From Pseudomonas lurida (GTDB lineage: Bacteria; Pseudomonadota; Gammaproteobacteria; Pseudomonadales; Pseudomonadaceae), in contig NZ_JAAMRE010000002.1 in the NCBI RefSeq assembly GCF_013522705.1, positions 124,001-188,000 of the forward strand: 64,000 nt of DNA. Reading direction: 5' to 3'. The translations under genes were made by a program, and so were the position numbers. Below the pieces are notes generated by a model, which was not told the origin of the DNA, ran no database searches, and worked only from the letters and a program-made list of their open reading frames with translations. Positions 1-9,368 of the stretch are shown here, piece by piece. Position 1 is the stretch's first letter, and every line of letters starts with the position of its first letter.

Positions 1-77
1 GCCCCCGATAGCGGCGTATCAATCCCAAATGTGTTGGCTGAACCACTGTTATCGGGGGCAAGCCCCCTCCCACATTT
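1..77. repeat. REPIN-type palindrome, cut by window edge
   Basis: The arms GCCCCCGATA (1-10) and TATCGGGGGC (50-59) form a perfect inverted repeat, followed by AAGCCCCCTCCCACATTT. This is the layout of the REP doublets scattered between genes in P. fluorescens. The matching GTGGGAGGGGGCTT end should lie just left of the window. It sits downstream of the leftward gene xpt. Confidence 0.75.
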
Positions 78-102
78 TGATGCGTGTTCACCTCGTAGCA
101 AA

Positions 103-687
<585 letters not shown>

Positions 688-733
688 CTAATGGCGCGTT
701 GTGCGCCGAAAGTAGATTAAAAAGTAGTCGATT

Positions 734-2743
734 CTAGCGCTTTAACATCGCGCGTATGTCCGCCAGGGCGGTATTGCCGCGAACGGCCTTCACCTCGGTC
801 GGGGTGTCGTCATTGCCTTCCCAGGCCAGGTCGTCCGGCGGCAGTTCGTCGAGGAACCGGCTGGGGGCACAATCGATGATTTCGCCGTATTGCTTGCGCT
901 TGGCGGCAAAGGTGAAGGCCAGGGTCTGACGCGCGCGGGTAATGCCCACGTAGGCCAGGCGCCGTTCTTCCTCGATGGTGTCGGCTTCGATGCTGGAGCG
1001 GTGCGGGAGGATTTCCTCTTCCATGCCCATGATGAACACGTAGGGGAATTCCAGACCCTTGGACGCATGCAAGGTCATCATTTGTACACCTTCGGCGCCG
1101 TCTTCCTCTTCCTGCTGGCGTTCGAGCATGTCACGCAGTACCAGCTTGCCGATGGCGTCTTCGACGGTCATTTCGCCGTCTTCGTCTTTTTCCAGGGTGT
1201 TCTTCAGCGCCTCGATCAGGAACCAGACGTTGCCCATACGGTAATCCGCGGCCTTGTCGCTGGAGCTGTTGGTGCGCAGCCAGTTTTCATAGTCGATGTC
1301 CATGACCATGCTGCGCAGGGCGCTGATCGGGTCTTCGCCGGCGCATTGCTCGCGCACCTTGTCCATAAAGCGTTTGAAGCGCGACAGGCGGTCGGTGAAG
1401 CGCGTGTCCAGGTGTTCGCCCAGGCCGATTTCGTCGGTGGCGGCGTACATCGAGATCTTACGTTCGGTAGCGTAGTTGCCGAGCTTTTCCAGGGTCGTCG
1501 AACCGATCTCCCGGCGTGGCACGTTGATGACGCGCAGGAAGGCGTTGTCGTCGTCCGGGTTTACGATCAGGCGGAAGTACGCCATCAGGTCTTTGACTTC
1601 CTGGCGTCCGAAAAAGCTGTTGCCGCCCGACAGGCGATACGGCACCTGGTGATGCTGCAACTTCAACTCGATCAGCTTGGCCTGGTAGTTGCCCCGATAC
1701 AGGATCGCAAAATCGCTATAGGGCCGGTCGGTGCGCAAGTGCAGGCTGAGGATCTCGACGGCCACGCGCTCGGCTTCGGCGTCTTCGTTGCGGCAACGGA
1801 TCACGCGGATCTCGTCGCCGTGGCCCATCTCGCTCCACAGCTGTTTTTCGAACTCGTGGGGGTTGTTGGAGATCAGCACGTTGGCGCAGCGCAGGATGCG
1901 GCTGGTGGAGCGGTAGTTCTGCTCCAGCATCACCACTTTCAAGGATGGGTAATCCTCCTTGAGCAGCATCAGGTTTTCCGGACGAGCGCCGCGCCAGGCG
2001 TAAATCGACTGGTCATCGTCGCCCACCACGGTGAACTGGTTGCGCGTGCCGATCAGCAGCTTCACCAGCAGGTATTGGCTGGCGTTGGTGTCCTGGTATT
2101 CGTCGACCAGCAGGTAGCGCACCTTGTTCTGCCATTTTTCCAGGATGTCCTTGTGTTCCTGGAACAGTTTGACCGGCAGCAGGATAAGGTCGTCGAAGTC
2201 CACGGCGTTGAACGCCTTGAGCGTGCGCTGGTAGTGGGTGTAAACGATGGCGGCGGTCTGTTCCTTGGGGTTGCGCGCGTTTTCAAGGGCTTCGGGCGGC
2301 AGGACCAGATCGTTTTTCCAGGCGCCGATCATGTTTTTGATCTCGTCGACGCCGTCGTCGCCCGCGTATTCCTTCTGCATGATGTCGGTCATCAAGGCTT
2401 TGACGTCGGTCTCGTCAAAGATCGAAAAGCCTGGCTTGTAGCCCAGCCGCACATGCTCCTTGCGGATGATGTTCAGCCCCAGGTTGTGGAAGGTACACAC
2501 GGTGAGACCACGGCCTTCGCCACCCTTGAGCAGGGTGCCGACGCGCTCTTTCATTTCCCGCGCGGCCTTATTGGTAAAGGTCATCGCGACGATGTACTGG
2601 GCGCGGATGCCGCAGTTCTGGATCAGGTGCGCGATCTTGCGGGTAATCACGCTGGTCTTGCCGGAGCCTGCGCCGGCGAGCACCAATAGAGGGCCGCCGA
2701 CGTAGTTCACGGCTTCTTGCTGCCGGGGGTTGAGTCGGGACAT
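734..2743 (-). CDS. rep: ATP-dependent DNA helicase Rep
   Basis: Superfamily 1A 3'-5' helicase of 669 residues that helps replication forks pass obstacles such as bound protein or RNA polymerase. The Q-motif (LNPRQQEAV) begins at residue 4. The Walker A motif AGAGSGKT is at about residues 23-30, the Walker B DEYQDT near residue 213, GDDDQSIYAWRGA follows, and the late motifs MMTLHASKGLEF and YVGITRAR are intact. Length and the VGGPLLVLAGAGSGKT start favour Rep over UvrD, which is longer (about 720 residues). The long open frame on the opposite strand (890-2689) is a codon-bias shadow. Confidence 0.95.
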   Translation of the reverse strand: MSRLNPRQQEAVNYVGGPLLVLAGAGSGKTSVITRKIAHLIQNCGIRAQYIVAMTFTNKAAREMKERVGTLLKGGEGRGLTVCTFHNLGLNIIRKEHVRLGYKPGFSIFDETDVKALMTDIMQKEYAGDDGVDEIKNMIGAWKNDLVLPPEALENARNPKEQTAAIVYTHYQRTLKAFNAVDFDDLILLPVKLFQEHKDILEKWQNKVRYLLVDEYQDTNASQYLLVKLLIGTRNQFTVVGDDDQSIYAWRGARPENLMLLKEDYPSLKVVMLEQNYRSTSRILRCANVLISNNPHEFEKQLWSEMGHGDEIRVIRCRNEDAEAERVAVEILSLHLRTDRPYSDFAILYRGNYQAKLIELKLQHHQVPYRLSGGNSFFGRQEVKDLMAYFRLIVNPDDDNAFLRVINVPRREIGSTTLEKLGNYATERKISMYAATDEIGLGEHLDTRFTDRLSRFKRFMDKVREQCAGEDPISALRSMVMDIDYENWLRTNSSSDKAADYRMGNVWFLIEALKNTLEKDEDGEMTVEDAIGKLVLRDMLERQQEEEDGAEGVQMMTLHASKGLEFPYVFIMGMEEEILPHRSSIEADTIEEERRLAYVGITRARQTLAFTFAAKRKQYGEIIDCAPSRFLDELPPDDLAWEGNDDTPTEVKAVRGNTALADIRAMLKR

Positions 2744-2926
2744 ACGGAATGTGTGGGGTCGTTGGTCAAAAGGGCGGGCATTTTAACAGGCTGGCAAGAT
2801 TCTGCTGCTCTGGATCGACGGTGTGACGTACCACTCGATCTAAATTTGCCGGTTTTGCTACTTTGCCGCAGGATGTCGGGGCTTCTTGTGGTTAAAGCGC
2901 TGACAAATGATTACAGCCTGCGTGTT

Positions 2927-2954
2927 TGATAACTCTTATCATTGGTGATTATCA
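2927..2954. promoter_or_regulatory. Clustered TGATAA/TTATCA palindromes (Fur-like operator candidate)
   Basis: TGATAA-CTC-TTATCA (2927-2941) is a perfect 6+3+6 palindrome, followed after TTGG by TGATTATCA (2946-2954). The cluster resembles the repeated hexamers of Fur boxes, but alignment to the 19-bp Fur consensus gives only about 12 matches. It lies about 57 bp upstream of the TTG start of the phosphodiesterase gene, where a promoter would be expected. The 268 bp between rep and that gene hold nothing else I recognise. Confidence 0.35.
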
Positions 2955-3011
2955 GGCCGCACGTCATAATGCCCGCCGCCAACGAAATTTTGCAGAGTCT
3001 AGGGAGCTAGC

Positions 3012-4685
3012 TTGTCTACGCCTGTCGAACCCTTGCGTTTGCTGCTTCTGGCCGATACGCCTGAGTGGGCAGCGTTGTTGCGCGAGTGCCTGGCGCCGAT
3101 GGGCGATGGGGCTGTGCTGATCAGCGCGCCAAACTGGGACTCCGTGAGTCGTCTGTTCGATGACGACCAGAGCGCGGTGCTGTTGACCACACCGATGCTG
3201 CAACCCGCCCCCGGCCGTTGCAGCCTGCCCTGCGTGCTCCTGCTGGAGCAGGAACCGCTGGTTGCGCCGTTAGGCGTCAGCGATTGGCTGGTGCGCGATG
3301 GCGTGGCCGTCGACACGCTGCGCCGCTGCCTGCGCCATGTTCGCGAGCGCGGTGTGCTGGAAACAACCCTGCAACGCCTGGCCGAACAGGACCCGCTGAC
3401 CGGCATCGCCAACCGTCAGGGCTTCCTGACCTTGCTGGCCGCGCGACTGGCCGAGAACGACGGTCGCGGCCTGGCTCTCGGTCACCTGGACCTGGACAAT
3501 TTCCGACATGCCAACGACGCCCTTGGCCACCAGGCCGGCGACCGCCTGATTCTGCAGGTAGTGTCGCGGCTCAAGAGCCAACTCGAAGTCGGCGACCAAC
3601 TCGCCCGCCTGGGCAGCGATGAATTCGCTCTGTTGATAGATACCCGCCGCGCGCCCCAACGTGCCGAGTGGATGGCCGAACGCATCACGCAAGTCATGGC
3701 CGAACCTTACTGGGTGGATGGCGAAAGCCTGCTGATCGGCTGCAGCCTGGGCGTGGCCCATGCCCGCGCTCGCGCCGGAGCCGACCCGCTGATGTGGCAC
3801 GCCCATATCGCCATGCAGCAGGCCAAGAGCACCCAAGGCTGCACCTTTCATATCTTCAACGAACGCATCAACCGCAACGCCCGCAGCCTGGCCGACCTGG
3901 AAAGCGAACTGCGTCGTGCCCTGCGGCGTGATGAGCTGGAGCTGCACTACCAACCGCGCCTGGACCTGGACGACGGCCACATTGTCGGCCTCGAAGCCTT
4001 GGTGCGCTGGCGCCACGGCGAACGTGGCCTGTTGCCGCCCAGCGAGTTCGTACCGCTGGCCGAACAAAGCGGCCTGATCGTACCGCTTGGCTATTGGGTG
4101 ATCTCCCGTGCCCTGCGCGACATGCAGGACTTGCGCGAACGCGGCCTGCCGCCGCTGCACATGGCGGTGAACCTGTCGTTTCGCCAGTTTCAGGACAGCC
4201 AACTGCTTTCCACCCTCAGCCGTCTGATTGCGGAACGTGGGGTAGAGGCGCAGTGGCTGGAATTCGAGCTGACCGAAACCGCCGTGATGCGCCGCAGCGA
4301 TTTGGTCAAACAGACCATGGATGCCCTCGGTCGCCTGGGCGTGCGGTTTTCCCTGGATGACTTCGGTACCGGTTTCTCTTCGTTCGTGCACCTCAACAGC
4401 CTGCCGATTGCCCTGTTGAAGATCGACAAGAGTTTTGTCGGCGGCATGGAGGAGCGTGAAGAAAACCGCAAATTGGTACACGCCATGATCAACCTGGCCC
4501 ACAACCTCAACCTGGAGGTGGTGGCCGAAGGCGTGGAAACCCAGGAACAACTGGCGCTGTTGCGGTTATTTGGCTGCGATCAGGCCCAGGGCTACCTGAT
4601 CAGCAAGCCATTGCCATTGCCTGAGCTGGTGGCTTACCTGACCGTCGGCGATGGCCAGCAGGCCATGCCGGGCGCGGTTATGTAG
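3012..4685 (+). CDS. proE: GGDEF/EAL c-di-GMP phosphodiesterase (ProE-like)
   Basis: A 557-residue cytoplasmic protein with an N-terminal receiver-like region lacking a clear phospho-acceptor (about 1-115), a GGDEF domain (about 120-285) and an EAL domain (about 295-545). The GGDEF signature is degenerate, GSDEF at about residues 200-204. The EAL signature is intact (EAL near 328, DDFGTGFSS downstream, LKIDKSF), so hydrolysis of c-di-GMP is the likely activity and the GGDEF domain is probably regulatory. The start is TTG at 3012 with AGGGAG 5 bp upstream; no nearer ATG precedes the domain. The position next to rep matches P. aeruginosa PA5295, reported as the phosphodiesterase ProE controlling exopolysaccharide; the name rests on synteny. 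It converges with the MATE gene, 27 bp apart. Confidence 0.85.
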   Translation: MSTPVEPLRLLLLADTPEWAALLRECLAPMGDGAVLISAPNWDSVSRLFDDDQSAVLLTTPMLQPAPGRCSLPCVLLLEQEPLVAPLGVSDWLVRDGVAVDTLRRCLRHVRERGVLETTLQRLAEQDPLTGIANRQGFLTLLAARLAENDGRGLALGHLDLDNFRHANDALGHQAGDRLILQVVSRLKSQLEVGDQLARLGSDEFALLIDTRRAPQRAEWMAERITQVMAEPYWVDGESLLIGCSLGVAHARARAGADPLMWHAHIAMQQAKSTQGCTFHIFNERINRNARSLADLESELRRALRRDELELHYQPRLDLDDGHIVGLEALVRWRHGERGLLPPSEFVPLAEQSGLIVPLGYWVISRALRDMQDLRERGLPPLHMAVNLSFRQFQDSQLLSTLSRLIAERGVEAQWLEFELTETAVMRRSDLVKQTMDALGRLGVRFSLDDFGTGFSSFVHLNSLPIALLKIDKSFVGGMEEREENRKLVHAMINLAHNLNLEVVAEGVETQEQLALLRLFGCDQAQGYLISKPLPLPELVAYLTVGDGQQAMPGAVM

Positions 4686-4712
4686 CGCGGTGGAGCCGGT
4701 GAAGTTGGCCTT

Positions 4713-6116
4713 TCAGTCTGCTTGCGCAGCCTGAAACACGCCTTGAGTCGCAGGTTCCTGATGAATCATGCGTTTCATCTTTGCTTCAAACGCCCACGTC
4801 AGGCTCACCGCCGCGCAGGCCAGCCCCAGCGCCAGGCCCCACCACACGCCGGTTGGCCCCCAGCCCAGGGTGAACGCCATCAACCATGCCGACGGCGCCC
4901 CGATCAGCCAATAGCAAGCCAGCCCCACCAGGAAGGTGGTCTTGGCGTCCTTGAGCCCACGAATACAGCCCATGGCGATCGTCTGCACGCCGTCGAACAG
5001 TTCGAACCAGGCCGCCACGGCCAGCAGGCTGACGGCCAATACAATGACGTCATGGAATGCCGGGTCGTTATGGTCGAGGAACAGTCCGATCAGAGGGTCG
5101 GAGTACAGCCACAGCACGGCGGCAAAACCCAGCATCACCAAGGCACCGAAACCGATCCCGACGCGCCCCGCCAGGCGTGCCTGCAGCAACTGCCCGGCCC
5201 CGTAATGCTGGCCGATGCGCATGGTCACCGCGTAGGACATGCCCGCCGGCACCATGAACGCCACCGAGACGATCTGCAGGGCGATCTGATGCGCGGCCAG
5301 TTGCGTGCTGCCCATGGTGCCCATGCACAGTGCCGCGAAGGCAAACAATCCGACTTCCACCGCATAGGTGCCGCCGATCGGCAGGCCCAGGCGCCACAAT
5401 TCGCGCAGGTAATGGGTGTTCAGACGCAGCAGGCCGCTGCTCAGCGGGTAAGCCGCATACGCGCGATTGCTACGGATGTACCACATCAGTGCCAGCGCCA
5501 TGCCATTGGCGACGATCGCGGTGACCAGACCAATGCCCATCAGGCCCAGTTTCGGCAAGCCGAACAGACCTTCAATCAGCGCGTGGTTAAGCAAGTAGTT
5601 AAGCACCGTGCCGCCAAGGCTGATCACCATGACCGGCGTGGCCTTGCCGATGGCGCTGGTGAAACCGCGCAACGCCATGAAGCTCAGGTAGCCGGGCAGG
5701 GCGAAGGGCAGGATCGTCAGGAATTGCCCCGCAGAATGCACATTGGTTTCGGTCTGGCCGAACAGCAGCAACACGGGCTTGAGGTTCCACAGCAGCAGGC
5801 CGGCTGCCAGGGCCATCAGCCAGGCGAGCCAGAGCCCGGCCTGGGTCAGGCGCGTGGCGCCTTCGATGTCGCCCGCGCCGTGGCGGATGGCTACCAGCGT
5901 ACCCACGGCGGCGATCACACCGATGCAGAAAATCGACACGAACGAATAGCTCGCCGCGCCCAGGCCGCCGCCGGCCAAGGCTTCGGGGCTCAGGCGCGCC
6001 ATCATCAGCGTATCGGTCAGCACCATCAACATGTGGGCCAACTGCGAAGCGATCAGCGGCCCTGACAGCCGCAGGATGGCCCAGAGTTCGGTACGTGCCG
6101 GATGCTGCATGATCAT
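4713..6116 (-). CDS. MATE family multidrug/Na+ antiporter
   Basis: Inner-membrane exporter of the MATE (NorM/DinF) superfamily, 467 residues, about 12 predicted hydrophobic segments. The early motif SGPLIASQLAHMLMVLTDTLMMARL and the central FMVPAGMSYAVTMRIGQHYGAG are typical of both halves of the family. Such pumps use Na+ or H+ gradients to expel cationic drugs and dyes; the substrate here is unknown. The start is ambiguous: GTG 6119, ATG 6116 and ATG 6110 are all in frame. ATG 6116 is given. It is divergent from a LysR regulator that may control it, with a 153-bp intergenic region. Confidence 0.88.
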   Translation of the reverse strand: MIMQHPARTELWAILRLSGPLIASQLAHMLMVLTDTLMMARLSPEALAGGGLGAASYSFVSIFCIGVIAAVGTLVAIRHGAGDIEGATRLTQAGLWLAWLMALAAGLLLWNLKPVLLLFGQTETNVHSAGQFLTILPFALPGYLSFMALRGFTSAIGKATPVMVISLGGTVLNYLLNHALIEGLFGLPKLGLMGIGLVTAIVANGMALALMWYIRSNRAYAAYPLSSGLLRLNTHYLRELWRLGLPIGGTYAVEVGLFAFAALCMGTMGSTQLAAHQIALQIVSVAFMVPAGMSYAVTMRIGQHYGAGQLLQARLAGRVGIGFGALVMLGFAAVLWLYSDPLIGLFLDHNDPAFHDVIVLAVSLLAVAAWFELFDGVQTIAMGCIRGLKDAKTTFLVGLACYWLIGAPSAWLMAFTLGWGPTGVWWGLALGLACAAVSLTWAFEAKMKRMIHQEPATQGVFQAAQAD

Positions 6117-6269
6117 CACGCTCGAAAAGTCATGGAATGGGGGGAGGGTTGATTCTCGGCGCTCCCGGCCTATTGCACAAAGGGATAAATGCGATCGTTC
6201 ACATGATTAAAACTCATGCATCTGTGGATTCTGGTACGGTTCTCTTATTGCGTTGTCGGAGCTTTCCTT

Positions 6270-7190
6270 ATGTCTCGTCGTCTTCCTCCGCTGTATGCCC
6301 TGAGGGCATTCGAGGCTGCCCCCCGGCATAACTCATTCACCCGGGCGGCGGATGAGCTATCGATCACGCAAAGCGCCGTGAGCCGGCATATCCGCACCCT
6401 CGAAGAGCATTTTGCCTGTCGCCTGTTCCAGCGCAGCGGGCGCCATCTGCAACTCACCGAAGCCGCACGGCTGCTGCTGCCTGGCGTACGCGAAGGCTTT
6501 GCCGCGCTGGAGCGGGCCTGCCACACCCTGAACACCGATGACGACATCCTGCGCATGAAGGCGCCCTCGACCCTGACCATGCGTTGGTTGCTGGCGCGGC
6601 TCAGCCGCTTCCGGCATTTGCAGCCGGGCAACGAGGTGCAATTGACGAGCGCATGGATGAGCGTCGATGAAGTGGACTTCAATCAGGAACCGTTCGACTG
6701 CGCGGTGCTGCTGAGCAACGGCCATTTTCCGACGGACTGGGAGGCGTGCCACTTGTTTCCCGAGATGCTGATTCCGGTTGGCGCGCCGAACCTGCTGGAC
6801 GATGGTCCCTGGGATGTGGCGCGCCTGGCCACGGCCGAGCTGCTGCACCCCACGCCCGATCGGCGTGACTGGCGCTATTGGCTGGAGCGCATGGGGCTGT
6901 CGTCTCAAGTGTCGCTCAAGGGCGGACAGGTCTTCGACACGTTGGAGTTGGGCATGATTGCCGCGGCGCGTGGGTATGGGGTTTCCATGGGGGACCTGCT
7001 TATGGTCGCCGAAGACGTGGCCCAGGGCCGGTTGAGCCTGCCGTGGCCGACCGCCGTGGCCAGTGGAGAAAACTATTACCTGGTTTGGCCAAAGACCCGT
7101 CCCGGTGGCGAACGCCTGCGACGCCTGGCGGATTTTCTTCAGAGTGAAGTTCAGGCCATGCTCCTGCCGGCGGTGGAACGCCTGGATTGA
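6270..7190 (+). CDS. LysR-family regulator, GcvA/AmpR-like
   Basis: A 306-residue LysR-type transcription factor. The N-terminal winged helix begins LPPLYALRAFEAAPRHNSF and includes the recognition helix ITQSAVSRHIRTLEEHF, the pattern of the GcvA/AmpR branch. The C-terminal co-inducer-binding domain covers about residues 90-300. The start at ATG 6270 (MSRRLPPLYAL) is preferred over an upstream in-frame codon at 6216, because homologues start here. The effector cannot be predicted. Its divergent neighbour, the MATE exporter, is the obvious candidate target. Confidence 0.88.
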   Translation: MSRRLPPLYALRAFEAAPRHNSFTRAADELSITQSAVSRHIRTLEEHFACRLFQRSGRHLQLTEAARLLLPGVREGFAALERACHTLNTDDDILRMKAPSTLTMRWLLARLSRFRHLQPGNEVQLTSAWMSVDEVDFNQEPFDCAVLLSNGHFPTDWEACHLFPEMLIPVGAPNLLDDGPWDVARLATAELLHPTPDRRDWRYWLERMGLSSQVSLKGGQVFDTLELGMIAAARGYGVSMGDLLMVAEDVAQGRLSLPWPTAVASGENYYLVWPKTRPGGERLRRLADFLQSEVQAMLLPAVERLD

Positions 7191-7367
7191 AGCCCGCAGC
7201 GCCTGCTGCGCAACCGTTTGCGTGATACCCCTGCGATCTGCTCAAGTATTTGCTCATCCCGCCGAAGTAGCAGTATTGGAGCCACTGTGCGCCGACGTAC
7301 CCCACTGGATAATTTGCCGAGCATCGCTAAGAGATCAGGATGATCCTGGCCTCGGCCAGGAGCTGTC

Positions 7368-9344
7368 ATGTCTCAACCTCGCGCTCGGATCGCCTCACAA
7401 CTGGGTATTGCCCTCGCCTTGATCCTGGCTGTCGCCATCGGCGGCAGCACTGTTTTTGCCTTGCGTTCCCTGGATGCCGCCAACCTTGATACCCGCGAGG
7501 AACACTTGGCCAGTGAGGCACGCTTGCTCGCCGACCAGCTCAACACGTTCCACAGCACGTTGCGTGAAAGCACCCAGCGCCTGACCGGGCTGTTCGAGCA
7601 GCGTTTCAGTGCCGGTTTGAGCGTGCGCGCGGACCAGCCGATCGCCGTCGCCGGTGTGCAGACCCCGAGCCTGTACCTGGGCAGCGATGTGTTGAACAAC
7701 AACTTCACCGAAGTGGACGAGTTCAAGCAGATGTCCGGCGGCGTCGCTACGGTGTTCGTGCGCAGTGGCGATGACTTTATCCGGGTCAGCACTTCCCTGA
7801 CCAAGCAGGACGGCAGCCGCGCGATTGGCACCGTGCTGGACCGTCAGGGTCCGGCCTATGCGCGAGTATTCAGCGGACAGCCTTATATTGGTCGGGCAGT
7901 ACTTTTCGATCGCTCCTACATGACGCAGTACAGCCCGGTGCGGGACGCCGGCGGTAAAGTCATCGCCGTGCTGTTCATCGGCTTCGACTACACGGACGCG
8001 CAGAGTGCCCAGTTCGAGAATCTCAAGCGCTTCCGTATCGGCCAGACCGGTTCGCTGGCCTTGCTGGATGAACAGAAACACTGGCTGGTGCCACCGGCCG
8101 GCGTACAGACCCCGGAGCAGGCGGTGCCGGTAATGCTGGACCTGGCCAAAACCCCGGGCAAGGGGCGGTTCTGGAGCGATAAGAGCGAAGACTTCTATAG
8201 TGTATCGGTGCCCTTCGACGGTGGCCCCTGGGCGGTCGTTGCCAGCATGCCCAAGGCGGAAATTCGTGCGGTTACCTGGGCCGTCGGCCTGCGTCTGGTC
8301 ATCGGCAGTGTGTTGGCGATGTTGCTGGCGGTGGGCGCTACGGTCTGGTTGCTGCGCAGCAAGCTGGCGCCGCTGGGCGATCTGGTGCGCCAGGCTGAAG
8401 CCTTGGGTGCGGGGGACTTGAGTGCACGCCTGAACGTTTCCAGTCACGACGAAATCGGCCAACTGGCGCGCGCCTTCAACCAGATGGGTGAAGCGCTGTC
8501 GACCATGGTGTCGCATATCCGCAAGGCCGCAGAAGAAGTTAATGGCCGTGCACAGGCGCTGTCCGGTTTGTCCGGCGGCGCCTATGAAGGGATGGAGCAG
8601 CAGTCCGGCGAAATCACCAGCATGGCCGGCGCGGTGGAAGAGTTCAGTGCGACGTCGCTGAACATTGCCGACAACATGGGCAACACCGAACGCCTGGCTC
8701 AGGAGAACGCCCAGCAAACCCGCATCGGTCGCAACTCGATGCAGGAGGCCTCATCTTCGCTGGAGCATATCGCCACGGCGTTGAACAGCACCGCCACAGT
8801 GATCAACACCCTGGGCCAGCGCTCCCAGGAAATCGGTGGGATCGTCGGCGTGATCACGGCCATCGCCGAACAGACCAACCTGCTGGCGCTCAACGCAGCC
8901 ATCGAGGCGGCACGTGCTGGTGAACAGGGGCGTGGTTTCGCCGTGGTGGCGGACGAAGTGCGCAACCTGGCTTCGCGTACCCGCGAAGCCACCGACGAAA
9001 TTTCCGCAATGATTCAAAGCATCCAGAAGGAAACCGGTAACGCCATCAGCACCATGGAGCAGGGCAAGGTGCTGATGCAGGAAGGCCTGTCGCGCAATGC
9101 CGATGTGGCCTCGGCCCTGGCGCGAATCGACGAGCAAAGCCGCTCGGCCGGCCAGCAGTTCGCCGCAATTACCACCGCCACCCAGGAGCAGAGCAGCACC
9201 GCAACGCTGCTCAGCAGTAATCTGCAGAGCATTGCGCTGGCCAACAGCGAACAACGCGAAGTGGTGTCGAACCTGGCGATCACCGCCAAGGAGCTGGAGA
9301 CCCTGGCGTCGGGCTTGCGGCATGAGGTGGACCGCTTCCGCTGA
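7368..9344 (+). CDS. Methyl-accepting chemotaxis protein with Cache sensor
   Basis: A 658-residue transmembrane chemoreceptor. TM1 is at about residues 8-30, then a large periplasmic sensor (about 35-300) resembling the Cache_3-Cache_2 type ([19 protein letters not shown], then [20 protein letters not shown]). TM2 is at about 303-325, then a HAMP linker and a long coiled-coil signalling domain. The hairpin tip reads [20 protein letters not shown]. There is no C-terminal pentapeptide tether for CheR/CheB. The ligand is unknown; single-Cache receptors of this class often bind small organic acids. In P. aeruginosa this interval between the LysR gene and yifB holds other genes (choline-related), so the receptor may be lineage-specific. 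Confidence 0.93.
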   Translation: MSQPRARIASQLGIALALILAVAIGGSTVFALRSLDAANLDTREEHLASEARLLADQLNTFHSTLRESTQRLTGLFEQRFSAGLSVRADQPIAVAGVQTPSLYLGSDVLNNNFTEVDEFKQMSGGVATVFVRSGDDFIRVSTSLTKQDGSRAIGTVLDRQGPAYARVFSGQPYIGRAVLFDRSYMTQYSPVRDAGGKVIAVLFIGFDYTDAQSAQFENLKRFRIGQTGSLALLDEQKHWLVPPAGVQTPEQAVPVMLDLAKTPGKGRFWSDKSEDFYSVSVPFDGGPWAVVASMPKAEIRAVTWAVGLRLVIGSVLAMLLAVGATVWLLRSKLAPLGDLVRQAEALGAGDLSARLNVSSHDEIGQLARAFNQMGEALSTMVSHIRKAAEEVNGRAQALSGLSGGAYEGMEQQSGEITSMAGAVEEFSATSLNIADNMGNTERLAQENAQQTRIGRNSMQEASSSLEHIATALNSTATVINTLGQRSQEIGGIVGVITAIAEQTNLLALNAAIEAARAGEQGRGFAVVADEVRNLASRTREATDEISAMIQSIQKETGNAISTMEQGKVLMQEGLSRNADVASALARIDEQSRSAGQQFAAITTATQEQSSTATLLSSNLQSIALANSEQREVVSNLAITAKELETLASGLRHEVDRFR

Positions 9345-9368
9345 AGCACTGACGGGTAAAAACGAGGG

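Noticed and set aside
890..2689. 599-residue open frame opposite rep
   Set aside because: It lies wholly inside rep on the other strand, with a His/Gln/Val-rich composition typical of antisense frames in high-GC genes. No domain is recognised.
6216..6269. Upstream start for the LysR regulator
   Set aside because: The extra 18 residues are not family-like; MSRRLPPLYAL at 6270 matches the usual N-terminus.
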